Source of the DNA: Entrophospora sp. SA101
Lineage: Eukaryota > Glomeromycota > Glomeromycetes > Entrophosporales > Entrophosporaceae
Direction of reading: 5' to 3'
Length of the DNA stretch: 18,612 bases
Assembly: GCA_958430865.1 (NCBI GenBank)
Contig: CAUDNR010000619.1
Coordinates: 9,349-27,960, forward strand
Positions within the stretch are counted from its first letter, which is position 1; every line of letters starts with the position of its first letter. This document shows, piece after piece, positions 1-9,068 of the stretch. The position numbers and the translations under genes are program-made. The notes beneath the pieces are model-generated. The model saw nothing but the letters and a program-made list of their open reading frames with translations. It did not search any database and was not told the DNA's origin.

Positions 1-588
1 CTTCAATACCCACCCCAAAGTATATTATCGGAAAAGAATCATCCCCGATTAGTTCATTTTATTCTGGTTTTAAATAACGATCTATATCAAGCTTGTACCT
101 ATGCTAAGAAACATGGCGGAAGTTGTCTTGAAAAAACCGGTCGAATTAATGATGAGGAAGTTTTTCTCTGGTCATGTGAAAACGGACTCCATCAATGGGA
201 AGCACCTTATAAGACCCAGAAGCGTAAATTTGAGTGGTGCCCATTGTGTCCTCATTTCAAAGAAGAACGTAGATGCCGATATATTTTTGAGGATTTATTA
301 GGTAAAAAGTTTCCACCACGTGCGCCAAAATTTCTAGATGGTTTACGCTTAGATGGATATAATGAAGAATTGAAATTAGCTTGGGAGTATAATGGAGTCC
401 AACACTTTAATCGTAATAGTTTATACCATAGAAAAAATGGAGAAGTAGATTTAATAAGCCAGAAAAATCGAGATCAGAAAAAGCGTGAATTATGTAAAAG
501 AGAAGGTATAGATCTTATTGAGATTCCCTATACGGCTGATTTATATCCCTATATTAAAAACGTTTTAATTGAAAAAGGTTATCTATAA
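1..588 (+). CDS. Vsr/PD-(D/E)XK-like endonuclease with treble-clef zinc finger, 5'-partial
   Basis: The frame is open from the first base of the window to the stop at 586-588 (195 residues seen), so the start lies outside. No ATG is needed near 100 or 244; the apparent start at 244 is a TTG inside this frame. Residues 57-83 carry a zinc-finger-like set ([10 protein letters not shown], then WCPLC). This is followed by a nuclease-like core: [39 protein letters not shown] and a tail [24 protein letters not shown]. The Asp, Glu and Gln-His of LDGY and EYNGVQH match the restriction-endonuclease-like fold that I know from giant viruses and Rhizophagus genomes, where zinc finger plus Vsr-like nuclease is common. 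It probably cuts DNA, perhaps as a homing-type enzyme. It lies 47 bp upstream of, and on the same strand as, the packaging ATPase. Fold assignment is from pattern recognition; activity is inferred. Confidence 0.75.
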   Translation, partial: LQYPPQSILSEKNHPRLVHFILVLNNDLYQACTYAKKHGGSCLEKTGRINDEEVFLWSCENGLHQWEAPYKTQKRKFEWCPLCPHFKEERRCRYIFEDLLGKKFPPRAPKFLDGLRLDGYNEELKLAWEYNGVQHFNRNSLYHRKNGEVDLISQKNRDQKKRELCKREGIDLIEIPYTADLYPYIKNVLIEKGYL

Positions 589-635
589 TATAAAATATAT
601 AACAATTAAAATTACCGTTATTTAGCTTAACTAGA

Positions 636-1388
636 ATGAAAGCTATGCAACTTTTTGTATATAACATCGATGAAATTAAAAACGCAGAAAAAAACAACGG
701 ACATGAAGCTGGACCTAGATGGCCATTTAAAATGTTAGTTTCAGGTCGAAGTAATTCTGGAAAAACTAATATGGTCGTTAATCTCTTACTTGGTGACAAG
801 CTTTATCGAATGTTTACTGGTAAAAAAGGAGGAAGTCGTTATATTCGAAACGATGATCTAATTCTTTTTGGTCATCACCTCAAGGAACCAAAATATTTAT
901 ATCTACGAGACTGTTATAAAATGATCGCTAATAGTTCAAAACCATATCATGAAAATATTACGTTCCGGACTATGAAACCGGATAAAATTCCAAGTATAGA
1001 TTCATATTCTCCTGAAAGAAGTACAGTTGCTGTATTTGAAGATGTATGTAGCGAATCTAAAAAGATACAAGAAAAAATCATTCCTTATTTTACTGAAGGA
1101 CGACATTCTAATATTAGCTCGATTTATATTTCTCAAAGTTTTTTCGATTGTCCATCAATAATAAGAAAAAATTTAGATTATATAGTACTCTTCAATGGTA
1201 GTTGTAATATAGATGATCTTACTAGAATTCTTCGTCGTTATATTGATAATTGGCGTAATGTAGTTAAAGTGATTGATAAATTTTTACATGGTCGTAAATT
1301 CATAGTCATAGATTTAACAAGAGAAAAAAATGATCCATTTTTTATACGTGCTGGTTGGGATCAACCTCTCGAAGTTTCTAATACATAG
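636..1388 (+). CDS. A32-like genome-packaging ATPase (FtsK/HerA superfamily)
   Basis: This 250-residue intron-less protein has a complete P-loop ATPase signature. Walker A is GRSNSGKT at residues 37-44, preceded by the hydrophobic strand FKMLVS. Walker B is VAVFED at 131-136. The downstream [15 protein letters not shown] segment (165-179) and the strand DYIVLFN match the sensor region of poxvirus A32-type ATPases. Length is typical for the family (about 230-280). In giant viruses, virophages and polintons these enzymes pump DNA into the capsid. A second Met four codons in (645) is an alternative start. The gene converges with the 1427-1966 gene, with a hairpin between the two stops. Packaging function depends on a capsid gene that is not in this window, so here it may be a relic or work with genes elsewhere. 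Confidence 0.88.
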   Translation: MKAMQLFVYNIDEIKNAEKNNGHEAGPRWPFKMLVSGRSNSGKTNMVVNLLLGDKLYRMFTGKKGGSRYIRNDDLILFGHHLKEPKYLYLRDCYKMIANSSKPYHENITFRTMKPDKIPSIDSYSPERSTVAVFEDVCSESKKIQEKIIPYFTEGRHSNISSIYISQSFFDCPSIIRKNLDYIVLFNGSCNIDDLTRILRRYIDNWRNVVKVIDKFLHGRKFIVIDLTREKNDPFFIRAGWDQPLEVSNT

Positions 1389-1403
1389 GATGAATAAATA
1401 AAT

Positions 1404-1420
1404 CTTTAGTTATACTAAAG
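1404..1420. terminator. Hairpin between convergent stop codons
   Basis: CTTTAGT (1404-1410) and ACTAAAG (1414-1420) form a 7-bp stem with a 3-nt loop, in the 38-bp gap between the convergent stops at 1388 and 1427. It could mark the 3' ends of both transcripts, as intergenic hairpins do in mimiviruses. A short AT-rich stem could also arise by chance. Confidence 0.35.
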
Positions 1421-1426
1421 GCTCTG

Positions 1427-1966
1427 CTATTGTTTCATATATGCAAGTGCTTTTTCTGCATGTCGTAATTCTAACTTTTTTTCTTCGATTTCACAACGTA
1501 ATTTATTACTTATATCGTCTCTTTCTTTATAATCTCTATCTAATTCCTGCATAAATTGCCCCAATGTTCTTTCATTAAATTTCAGTAAGTGCTGGAATAA
1601 GACTTTAACTTCTTTCTTAACGCGATAATTAATTTCCTCCTCATGATTACATATACAAATCGGTTCAGTATTTTGAGTTTGAGTTTCTTTATTGCCCATT
1701 TTTATAGCCTTGTTAACTTCGTTATTATATATACACGATAAATTTTCAAATGAAGGCCAACTTCGACGCTGAAATTTTATTTTTTTCTGGTACCTATTAA
1801 CTTCATGTCTTAAAAATGCTTCTATTAATGGATTTACAGCACTAGCCTCTTCTTCTGGTATTGGATCCCGCTTTCTGAAAATAAGACGTTTCCAAGTCTC
1901 ATGCACTAGTGAGGGTGGTAGTTTCTGGATTAATTCTGAATATGCTTGATTAAATTTTGCCGGCAT
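1427..1966 (-). CDS. Orphan protein with C-terminal coiled coil
   Basis: I do not recognise this 179-residue protein. The frame is open up to 2077, but that start is TTG and the extra 37 residues are low-complexity Phe/His/Asn/Tyr from AT-rich DNA. I therefore start at the ATG at 1966 (MPAKFNQAYSELIQKLPP). The N-terminal half is basic and aromatic (HETWKRLIF, RYQKKIKFQRRSWPSF). The middle has a small Cys/His patch (ICICNHEE, 104-109). Residues about 130-179 are heptad-like and charged, so a coiled coil is likely. Its stop faces that of the packaging ATPase. Position beside viral-type genes suggests it belongs to the element, but nothing in the sequence gives a function. Its upstream region is the repeat-rich spacer 2090-2480. 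Confidence 0.6.
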   Translation of the reverse strand: MPAKFNQAYSELIQKLPPSLVHETWKRLIFRKRDPIPEEEASAVNPLIEAFLRHEVNRYQKKIKFQRRSWPSFENLSCIYNNEVNKAIKMGNKETQTQNTEPICICNHEEEINYRVKKEVKVLFQHLLKFNERTLGQFMQELDRDYKERDDISNKLRCEIEEKKLELRHAEKALAYMKQ

Positions 1967-2089
1967 GTTGTAGCTAGTATAATTATATTCAACGTATAGA
2001 AAAATGGAAAAATCTTTATGAATATTATGAAAATTATGAAAATTATAAAAATAATGAAAAATATGAAAATAATCCAAAACCGGAGTTTA

Positions 2090-2389
2090 AATATGGTTGA
2101 ATCATGCTAAAGTCGAGCTTGAGTCGAGCTAAAGACACGCTAATTTTTTTTTCTATATAATTATATGTAAAATATCATACTTGTGCTAGAGTCGAGCTAG
2201 AATCACGCTAAAAATATAGTAAATCATAATATTAGTCATACTAGCTCCGCTAAAATATAATAAATCATAATATTAAAATATAGTAAATCATAATATTAGC
2301 CATGTTAGCTCCGCTAAAATATAGTAAATCATCTTTAACAACCGCTAATTCGATTTTTTAGAAACAAGTTAAAGACAATAAAAAAATAT
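2090..2389. repeat. Direct-repeat-rich spacer
   Basis: GAGTCGAGCT or near copies occur at 2111, 2121 and 2189, followed by CACGCTAA-like words. From 2208 to 2332 a unit reading roughly GCTAAAATATAGTAAATC, then ATAATATTAG and TAGCTCC, recurs about four times with small changes. No coding frame is present. A related stretch (ACTAGTTCTGCTAAAA) lies at about 14115-14130, in the divergent D5 promoter region, so part of this array may be regulatory. Confidence 0.7.
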
Positions 2390-2470
2390 ATAAATAAGTT
2401 ATACATTAATAAATAGATAAATAAGTTATACATTAATAAATAGATAAATAAGTTATACATTAATAAATAG
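2390..2470. repeat. 27-bp tandem repeat, three perfect copies
   Basis: Three identical 27-bp units lie at 2390-2416, 2417-2443 and 2444-2470, each beginning ATAAATAAGTTATACATTAA. They are followed by a partial copy (ATAAATA...). They end about 25 bp before the stop codon of the 2496-3122 gene, so they sit in its 3' flank. Perfect identity implies recent expansion. Confidence 0.9.
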
Positions 2471-2495
2471 ATAAATATTTTATTTCACAAACCAT

Positions 2496-3122
2496 CTATA
2501 CGTTATTAATCTGACGCATTTCTTCTCGAATGCTCCATAATATTTTATAATGATTAGCTAACTCTGTAGCACAAAGTCCATCAGGGCGATAATAATATTC
2601 TATAAATTTTTTTTGTATGATGGTACATGCTCGGATCTTTTTTCCAACCTCCCTTGCACGTTCGATTCTACTGATTGCATTGCATTTCCACAGCTCATAA
2701 TAATTTAATGCAATGTTATCATCGAAATTGCGTTCAGATTCAGGCTTTTGTTTAATTTTCATATATTCCTCATAATTTATTCTACAATATTTATTACCGG
2801 TACATGAAAATTTCCAGTGTCTCTCCATTCTTTTAATATACTCTCCAGTATGTACTAATTGGTTACAAGATAAACAAATAACAATTCCTATGCAAGGAGC
2901 ATATGAGTTACCATCTGAAAATTGTATTAATTTTCTCGCTTTAAAATAATCTTTACTCTCATAAGGTAAAAGATCATTTTCTCTAAAATACTGTAAGCGA
3001 ACCCAGATTCGTTCTTTCCACTCGCTAGGAGTTTCATTAGTGCGAACTACTGGCATCCGGCAATATTCAGACCATTCTTCTTCACTACATTTAGAACCAC
3101 ATAAATCCTGAATAGTAACCAT
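2496..3122 (-). CDS. Orphan Cys/His-rich protein with IQ-like segment
   Basis: This 208-residue protein starts at a clear ATG (MVTIQDLCGSKCSEEEW). It is unrecognised as a whole. Residues 83-113 hold CLSC, H91, H102, C107 and C113, a spacing that could bind one zinc ion. Residues 163-182 (IRACTIIQKKFIEYYYRP) resemble an IQ-type helix, a pattern I associate with many Rhizophagus uncharacterised proteins. The rest is charged and mostly helical. It is on the same strand as the 1427-1966 gene, about 530 bp upstream of it, with the repeat spacer between. An AT-rich candidate TATA sequence (TATAAAT, minus strand, 3166-3172) lies about 45 bp upstream of the ATG. No function can be assigned. Confidence 0.6.
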   Translation of the reverse strand: MVTIQDLCGSKCSEEEWSEYCRMPVVRTNETPSEWKERIWVRLQYFRENDLLPYESKDYFKARKLIQFSDGNSYAPCIGIVICLSCNQLVHTGEYIKRMERHWKFSCTGNKYCRINYEEYMKIKQKPESERNFDDNIALNYYELWKCNAISRIERAREVGKKIRACTIIQKKFIEYYYRPDGLCATELANHYKILWSIREEMRQINNV

Positions 3123-4062
3123 TTTTATATGACTTATTTATCGATTATATGAGTGTGATTATGTGATTTATAATGTATTAAGGGTTTTAGACATATTAAT
3201 TTTATCAAGTATATGTTACTTAAAACGCGATTCATTTTTTGTGTAAATTCTAGTTGAATCATTTTTAGTAAAACGAGGAGGAACAAATCGAAAAAATATA
3301 TTAATACACATAATTTTTAACAAGAATCTAAACCATGTGTAGTTAATCCAATTTTGATATACCTGCATATGATCGCACAAATATATCAACTGACCTCTTA
3401 CACGTTCTATGAAACATATTAATATATAATAATAATAATAACTATTCGTTTCACAATGATTTTTTTTTGTGATACCGCTAAAAATTATTTTCTACTGTTA
3501 CATATATAATGTTAATAATAAAGCCTTTTCCTTATTATATATGGCTTTTTCGATAAGAACAACTATGAATGAGGCTCAAAAAAGGATATGAATGAGGAGA
3601 GTTTATTGTTCTTTATCAGTAATAATATCAAAATTCATATGTTACGGAACTTGAGATCCGAGATCGCCAAAATTTGTCTTATTTTTTTATTCTACAAAAG
3701 CGATCGTCAGACTGAAAGGTTTAATTTCCCCATAAAAGGCGAAATATAGTCTATGGCTCATATATTTAGTGCTTGGCGTTTGTGACCTGACTTGCTTTAC
3801 GAAGAAAGGATCTGGCAAATGGTTTGGGTATTGTAATTACTAATCATGTAATTTTTTCTTCTAGCAGGTTCTCAGATTTAGCGAATGAAACACTATAAAT
3901 AAGTCGGATTTGACTCATAAAGTGGTTAGCAAAAAATATTTCTCTTATATTTTTTTTGAAAAAAATTATACAATGAACAGGTATATCGAAGTTTCATTTG
4001 GTAAATAAAATCTTTTATTGGTTTTGTTAATGTCCGATAAAAATATAAGATAAATATACTAA
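3123..4062. other. Gene-free stretch with decayed sequence
   Basis: No convincing coding frame on either strand. About 3640-3960 is less AT-rich than its surroundings and gives short protein-like fragments broken by many stops, as expected of an old dispersed repeat or a dead gene. A trinucleotide AATAAT run lies at about 3425-3440. I see no RNA gene, terminal repeat or clear promoter beyond the TATA candidate for the 2496-3122 gene. Confidence 0.5.
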
Positions 4063-5898
4063 TTATTTATTTGGCTTTCGTTTCTTTAGTGATGATGACC
4101 TATGTGAGGATGGTGAACTTGGTGGGGATGATATTGTAGAACTATCCTCCAGGTGTCTAATTGATCTAGACAAAGGTACATTATGTAGTAGAGTCATATT
4201 AACGATAAGGATATTACGCAATATTAATAAAGTCTCAACAAATTTAGATACAATGGAAGGATCCGACTGTTGAACAGGAATTTCTGATTCATGAAGGTTA
4301 TAATATCTATGGATCTCACTCATGTCTCGAATAAGAACACTTAGACGTATTTTTCTCCCTGCGACCTGTACTCCTATAATTCCAAATTCATCTTTATCGG
4401 GCTTACGACTTTTGCGAACCCAGAACATCCCATCATTAACCTCACGCCATAATTTCACCTGATCATCTTTTTCTTTTTGTGTTGTACAAGATAAGCGTGA
4501 GCATTCAGCGTATAGGAGTTCGTAATTTTTTCTACTATGTTTCATCACAAACATTATATCTGGTCGTTTTCCGGATCGCCCATCACCCCTTCTATCTGCA
4601 CTGGCATCACTTTGTCGTTCAGAACTACTGACAAATGTGGATTTACCTAAAGGAAGATCCTTCAACGTCGCCCGGATCGCTGGTACTACTACGTTGGTCA
4701 CATATGTACCTTCATTTAAAGAATCTACAAACTCTGGCCCAAATGCCGGATTGTTCCAAGAATCATTTCTAATCAAGGCAGATAAGTAATATAAAAATTA
4801 AGGTCTAAAAAATTTGATTTATCCAAAGCATACTTACAGGGTATCCAAAATCCTTTCCGCAACATTCGCGAGCTCACTGTCTGATTCTTTCCAAGTGCCA
4901 TCATGCGAGAGTTTTCGTTGTGGAACAATAATACGATTCTCAATAAAGTTAGCAACATAATCACTGCATTTATTTTGCACTGTAAGTGGAAGAGTAGGAG
5001 GTATCATAAGGCGTGCAGGTTTCATAAAAGCATATTTAGATTGCTCCGGCAATTGATGCACCAGCTCTGAATTGTCACTAATTACTTGACTGGCCAAAGG
5101 GTCTTCCCACGTCAATCCCGAAATTGACATATTATTTATACCAGTATATAGACTTCGGTAAAGTGGCGACGTATTTTTCTTGAGTTTTGCCTTCAACTCA
5201 TTTATATTCTTTCTAATTTCATCCGGACTAAGGGAAAATCTCTCGTAAGTTTTTACTTTTCCGATGTCGCGCAAACTACAAACTCCTTCAAAAGCAATTT
5301 CAAACTAAAATAAATTTACAATGCGTTAGTTTCAGTTATATAAAAAATCTTATCATTAATAAACGCATATATCATCAGTACATATGCAAAGTTGTTATTT
5401 CTGTTCGGCCGCCACATCAATAAAACTTTGTGTGATACTAGAATAGCCACATTATAACCTATAGTCTAATCACTCCCTCATGCATCGGGAAATTTTCCTG
5501 GGGCAGAGCTAATGGAATGATCAAAATATGGGCGGTAGTTCAAACATCCTCCATGCAGTTTCAAGAAACAATTCCTTTAGTTGCAGGCTAATACTACCTT
5601 TTCAGCACCCGTATTTGCGAGTGGACCACATAAATCATCATATGAAAGGAATGACATTTATAAAAAAATCTTAACAAACCTGAGTAAGAATACGGAAAAA
5701 TTTCAATAAGTATGGAGACCCCTCATCATAAAAATTGCTAGCAGATGTTACTGCCCGATCTACAATACTTCTTAGCTCATTTTGTAATATCCAGGGTTCT
5801 TCTTCTATGCCTTGATAAATAACTGAGACGGCAGTAATATGCTCTAATTGTGCACTTACCAAAAAGTTATAAATTTTTGCATATAAATCGGTAGACAT
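4063..5898 (-). CDS. Three-exon gene, uncharacterised Glomeromycotina-type protein
   Basis: Exons on the minus strand are 5898-5680, 5304-4838 and 4768-4063. They sum to 1392 nt, or 463 residues. Intron 1 (375 nt) runs CAG|GTTTGT to TTTATTTTAG, phase 0. Intron 2 (69 nt) runs CCT|GTAAGT to GATTAG, phase 2, rebuilding a Leu codon. The open frames at 4776 and 5274 begin with TTG, not ATG, which supports splicing. Exon 1 starts MSTDLYAKIYNFLVSAQLEH. Exon 3 holds GDGRSGKRPDIMFV and YELLYAECSR (about residues 291-320); the Asp and Glu spacing recalls PD-(D/E)XK folds, but the usual Lys is not obvious. The tail is Ser/Pro-rich and ends in a basic KKRKPNK, a possible nuclear signal. I recognise the style as an expanded Rhizophagus family of unknown role. 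It is probably host, not viral. Confidence 0.75.
5345..5640 (-). pseudogene. Coding-like relic inside intron 1
   Basis: This part of the first intron is less AT-rich than its flanks. On the minus strand one frame reads for about 100 codons with only three stops (after LACN, after GKFPDA and after GSD). It includes protein-like runs such as CGPLANTGAEKVVLACN and HKVLLMWRPNRN. It could be a dead gene fragment or a dispersed repeat inserted in the intron. The opposite strand is also fairly open, so the true sense strand is uncertain. Confidence 0.35.
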
Positions 5899-6567
5899 GT
5901 TTATATATTAATTTAAGATATAATATTAGTGGATGCGCAAAAAAACAAAATTAGAAGTTTCAAACTACACAAAACTACCCTTTTAAGCATTTTCCTTCTA
6001 TGTCTTCCTCGAATGAATATATTTACGCCAAGAATTCCTCTCATAATGTACATGAATGCTAATTAATCGAATTTGGTTAATCGCGCATGCATATTATAGT
6101 CAGGTGGTTGTACGCATCAAAATTTTGAAAACCTAAAAATAATTTTTGTTGCACAGCCCCATAAATGTCGTACGATAATAATAATATTATTATTATCAGA
6201 TTGATTATGCGGGTAGATTATCAAATTTGAATTTTCTACTAATTCATCAATATAATTTAAAAAAACGATATGAAAAAGACAATCAACTATTTCATCGCGT
6301 CTAAGAAAAATATATTCTCGGATTTCCTTCTGATTTTCATGAAAGGTATATGGTCAAGTAAAAAATTGGAGGTAACTACACGATTATATACTTGAAAAAG
6401 TGGATCGCGGAAGATCAAAGATTATGAGAATCGCATCTCATGTAACAGGCAATTCTGAAACGGTCAATAGAGATGCATATACATTGTTAAAATAAATGTG
6501 CAAACCATTAAATATTTTTAATTTTTGCGTTAACATTGATTAAAACCACTATTACTATAAGAATATT
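5899..6567. other. Gene-free AT-rich stretch
   Basis: No coding frame of note. It contains a perfect 24-bp palindrome at 6174-6197 made of GATAAT/ATTATC triplets, which is low-complexity. The first part is the promoter side of the three-exon gene; I see no clear TATA or other site there. Confidence 0.5.
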
Positions 6568-6644
6568 TCGTCTGTGTGGCGTAGTTAGGCACGGGTATGA
6601 CCTCGAGGTCATGGGCGTAGTAATACTATTCACACGAAGGTTTT
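6568..6644 (+). repeat. tRNA-like relic (decayed tRNA or SINE)
   Basis: TGGCGTAGTTAGG (6577-6589) matches the A box and D-arm pattern of tRNA genes. A 16-bp palindrome ATGACCTCGAGGTCAT (6597-6612) resembles a variable-arm stem. CACACGA (6631-6637) could pair with TCGT..GTG at 6568-6576 as a disrupted acceptor stem. TTTT at 6641-6644 is a Pol III stop. The T-arm lacks TTCGA, so this is not a working tRNA. Confidence 0.35.
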
Positions 6645-7645
6645 GTTTTATTTATTATATATTTAATATCGCCCAGACTTAACTTCGAAATAGTCAATGC
6701 CGTAAAAGAATTTACTAATCCTATCTTTTCTTTTCCAATATGTTCTTGACTAAAAAGAAAGTAAATCTTTCGAGCTCTTTCAGTTCTCTTCTTAAAAGCA
6801 TCTTCCGAAATATTGCTAGGTAATTGTTCTCTGGCTTCCTTGTTAACTTCCACTTGAGCCATCTGGTCATTCTTAACTTGACTATAATGAAAATAGAAAC
6901 GTTGCGATAAGAGTTCTCCAAAATTATAGTAACATTGGATTACTTCTTGCTTCGTTTTTTCATTTCGGGCCTCAGCTTTGGTAATTTCGCGATATAAGTG
7001 TAAAAAATTAAGAGTATCTATCGTTGAAACGGAATCGGAAGCGGACATTGATGATTCTTGGCTTGGTGTATTAGCCAATTCTTCGATAAGTTTTTTCAGT
7101 TTTAATGAATCTTCTTTATTTGCTTTCTGTTTTTTACCGGAAGTCTTATTAGTAGGTGTGAACTCACCAGCACGTTTGGATGGTAAAATACTTGCAGTCG
7201 ATGTTTCAGGTATATCAGATTCAATGTTTCGTACATGGTTGGAAATTTCTTCCGTAATTGTATCTAGACATGTTGGATCATTATCTAAAAAGGCGTTGTT
7301 GAAGATCGTTGGATCAAATGATTTATCTTGCGATCCATCTATACTCATACTTCTTTGTGATGACATTCTCGCTAGTGGCGATCTTTCAATGATTTCGATT
7401 TCCGCGACGCAATTTTTGTTAGGACATATGGTTGTATTTTCTCTATTATTCTCTAGACAAAGTCTATGAAAAATATGTCCACATGTTAATACGGTGAATG
7501 ATTTTTTTAATTGATGTAAAAATAATTCTTCATTACATATTGAGCATGGTTCTAATTCGGGAATTTCAATACTACTTGCAATACTTTCAGGATAACTGTT
7601 TTTGAGAATATTCAAAGCAAGAGACCTAAGGCACGTAACATCCAT
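6626..7645 (-). CDS. RING-H2 finger protein with Glomeromycotina-type C-terminal domain
   Basis: The frame opens at 7672, but with TTG. The first ATG is 7645 (MDVTCLRSLALNI), giving 339 residues. Residues 34-79 form a RING-H2: CSIC, then CGHIFHRLC, then CPNKNC (C34 C37 C55 H57 H60 C63 C74 C79). A low-complexity Ser/Thr linker with basic KKQKANK follows. The C-terminal 150 residues (LKKLIEEL, LYREITKAEARN, KKRTERARKIYFLF, SFTALTISKLS) match a domain I know from large Rhizophagus protein families. RING fingers usually recruit E2 enzymes as ubiquitin ligases, so that is the likely role here; the partner domain is uncharacterised. The stop codon lies inside the tRNA-like relic, so the last residues may have been acquired by insertion. 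Confidence 0.75.
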   Translation of the reverse strand: MDVTCLRSLALNILKNSYPESIASSIEIPELEPCSICNEELFLHQLKKSFTVLTCGHIFHRLCLENNRENTTICPNKNCVAEIEIIERSPLARMSSQRSMSIDGSQDKSFDPTIFNNAFLDNDPTCLDTITEEISNHVRNIESDIPETSTASILPSKRAGEFTPTNKTSGKKQKANKEDSLKLKKLIEELANTPSQESSMSASDSVSTIDTLNFLHLYREITKAEARNEKTKQEVIQCYYNFGELLSQRFYFHYSQVKNDQMAQVEVNKEAREQLPSNISEDAFKKRTERARKIYFLFSQEHIGKEKIGLVNSFTALTISKLSLGDIKYIINKTKPSCE

Positions 7646-7686
7646 ACTGTTAATATATTTCTTTTCTATCAAATAATAAGTAATGT

Positions 7687-7707
7687 TTTTATAGCCATTT
7701 TATAGCC
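7687..7707 (-). promoter_or_regulatory. Tandem TATA-like elements upstream of RING gene
   Basis: GGCTATAAAA occurs twice in direct repeat on the minus strand (7707-7698 and 7696-7687), about 42-62 bp upstream of the ATG at 7645. The position and sequence suit a TATA box; the duplication is unusual. Confidence 0.45.
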
Positions 7708-7890
7708 GCGAAGTGATGTTAGTATTTCCGCAAGTCAAAAAATCAATAAATTAGTAATTTCGGAGCAATATTTCTCATGAATGGGAATTAATTTATTCTC
7801 TATGGGCGATCTCGGATGATTTTCCACAACATAATATTTAACATACATTAATTTTTTTAATTTTGGTCGAATTTATTTTCATTTAATAAA

Positions 7891-8133
7891 ATGGCTATAC
7901 CAATCGAAACCAATAATCCTGAAGCCTCGAATTTACATATTAATATTAGTAAAAGTACACGAAATAATGTTTCTAGGCTTATTTCATCATTTAAGAATAA
8001 TAAAATCAGAATTTCTTTACGTGTATTGTTAGCTATAGTGAAACCGGAAATTCATCAACTAATTATAGATTCAATGATGACTCATAATAATACTGATAAC
8101 CCAGAAGATTCGTCTGACGAAGATGAAGTTTAA
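7891..8133 (+). CDS. Small protein with acidic tail
   Basis: This 80-residue frame starts at ATG (MAIPIETNNPEASNLH) after a very AT-rich leader. The middle is basic (STRNNVSRLISSFKNNKIRISLR) and the end is strongly acidic (NPEDSSDEDEV), which is not what random AT-rich DNA gives. No family is recognised. It converges with the LRR gene at 8255, with an inverted repeat between them. It could be a small viral or host regulatory protein, or the first exon of a longer gene. Confidence 0.45.
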   Translation: MAIPIETNNPEASNLHINISKSTRNNVSRLISSFKNNKIRISLRVLLAIVKPEIHQLIIDSMMTHNNTDNPEDSSDEDEV

Positions 8134-8218
8134 TCAGTGCCCTTGTCTAGAATCAAAAGTAAAACAAGAAAAATTATCACAGATATATATACATCACAGC
8201 AAATAAAAATTCTTTGTC

Positions 8219-8254
8219 TGTCGAATACCTGATTACCCGCTCTATTCTTCGACA
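8219..8254. terminator. Inverted repeat between convergent genes
   Basis: TGTCGAA (8219-8225) and TTCGACA (8248-8254) are a perfect 7-bp inverted repeat with a 22-nt loop. It ends directly against the stop codon of the LRR gene and lies downstream of the 7891-8133 ORF. Possible 3'-end signal. Confidence 0.3.
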
Positions 8255-8896
8255 TTAAGTAAAATTATTTGTAAACCATGAATGATTAGGATTAATTCCG
8301 CCAATCTCTCTGATACAATTACTGAGCGCAGAAATAAGATCTGTTTCATCTAATAATGTACCGGTAAACATTGGAATAGGTAGAGGTAGATCAGAATCGG
8401 ACCATTTTTTATCTGAATAATCAGGATATTCGATTTTAATTTTTGAATTGAATTTTTTTATTACTTCTTTGTTAATCCCTTTACATCCCTCCAAACTAAG
8501 ATATTTCAAATTAGTACAGTTGCGGGCTATTTCCTCGACAGCTTTATTACTAATCGAACAGTTACCAAGCTCAAGGTGTCTAAGTTTTGGACAAGAACGC
8601 ACTATTTCTGTGATACATCGATTAGTGAAACATATACATGAATTAAGACTCAGATGCTGTAGTTTTGGAGAAAATCTCGCAATTTCTATAATTGGTATAT
8701 TACTGAAACCCTTACTTTTATCAAGAATAAGAAAGCAAATATTCGGACATGAATGCAGAATTGTACTGATCAAATCATCCGAGATTTTTAAACCTTCCAA
8801 TCTGAGATATACCATCTTTGAACAATAGAGTGGCTTTATTTTTCTACGCATACTTCTTTTAAAGTTTATCAATCGCCGAGTAAGAACCCGAGACAT
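8255..8896 (-). CDS. Leucine-rich-repeat protein (cysteine-containing, AMN1-like), no F-box
   Basis: The 213 residues start at ATG with a basic stretch (MSRVLTRRLINFKRSMRRKIK). About four to five leucine-rich repeats of roughly 26 residues follow, of the cysteine-containing type: LRLEGLKISDDLISTILHSCP, LQHLSLNSC, LRHLELGNC and LKYLSLEGC, between residues 28 and 140. Such repeats make a curved binding surface and usually carry substrates to SCF ubiquitin ligases, but the N-terminal F-box that normally goes with them is missing. The protein may be truncated, a stand-alone LRR adaptor, or have an F-box exon upstream that I cannot see. The C-terminal 60 residues are non-repetitive. No intron signal is needed inside the frame. 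Confidence 0.7.
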   Translation of the reverse strand: MSRVLTRRLINFKRSMRRKIKPLYCSKMVYLRLEGLKISDDLISTILHSCPNICFLILDKSKGFSNIPIIEIARFSPKLQHLSLNSCICFTNRCITEIVRSCPKLRHLELGNCSISNKAVEEIARNCTNLKYLSLEGCKGINKEVIKKFNSKIKIEYPDYSDKKWSDSDLPLPIPMFTGTLLDETDLISALSNCIREIGGINPNHSWFTNNFT

Positions 8897-9068
8897 ATTT
8901 AAGGCATGCCGACTCTGCTGATAATCTTCATTGAAAAACTCAACGCGATACTATAGAATAGGAGCACCGCAGTGATACCAAAACTGATTAACAAACAAAG
9001 TGGGATAAAGAGAGCGATCTATTGCTAAAAAATGTAGAATCGATTCTAATAATTCCGGCAAATTAAAA

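Noticed and set aside
554..799. 81-codon minus-strand frame
   Set aside because: Antisense to the Walker A region of the packaging ATPase.
1967..2077. N-terminal extension of the 1427-1966 protein
   Set aside because: Starts with TTG and is Phe/His/Asn/Tyr low complexity from AT-rich leader DNA.
2390..2470. CRISPR array
   Set aside because: The 27-bp units abut directly without spacers, and the genome is eukaryotic.
3640..3960. Possible pseudogene
   Set aside because: Protein-like scraps in several frames but too many stops to assign a strand or family; left as decayed sequence.
6174..6197. 24-bp perfect palindrome
   Set aside because: Built only from AAT/ATT triplets; likely slippage in low-complexity DNA rather than a site.
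6978..7469. 163-codon open frame on the plus strand
   Set aside because: Antisense to the RING gene; hydrophobic and without motifs.
8448..8828. 126-codon open frame on the plus strand
   Set aside because: Antisense shadow of the leucine-rich repeats.
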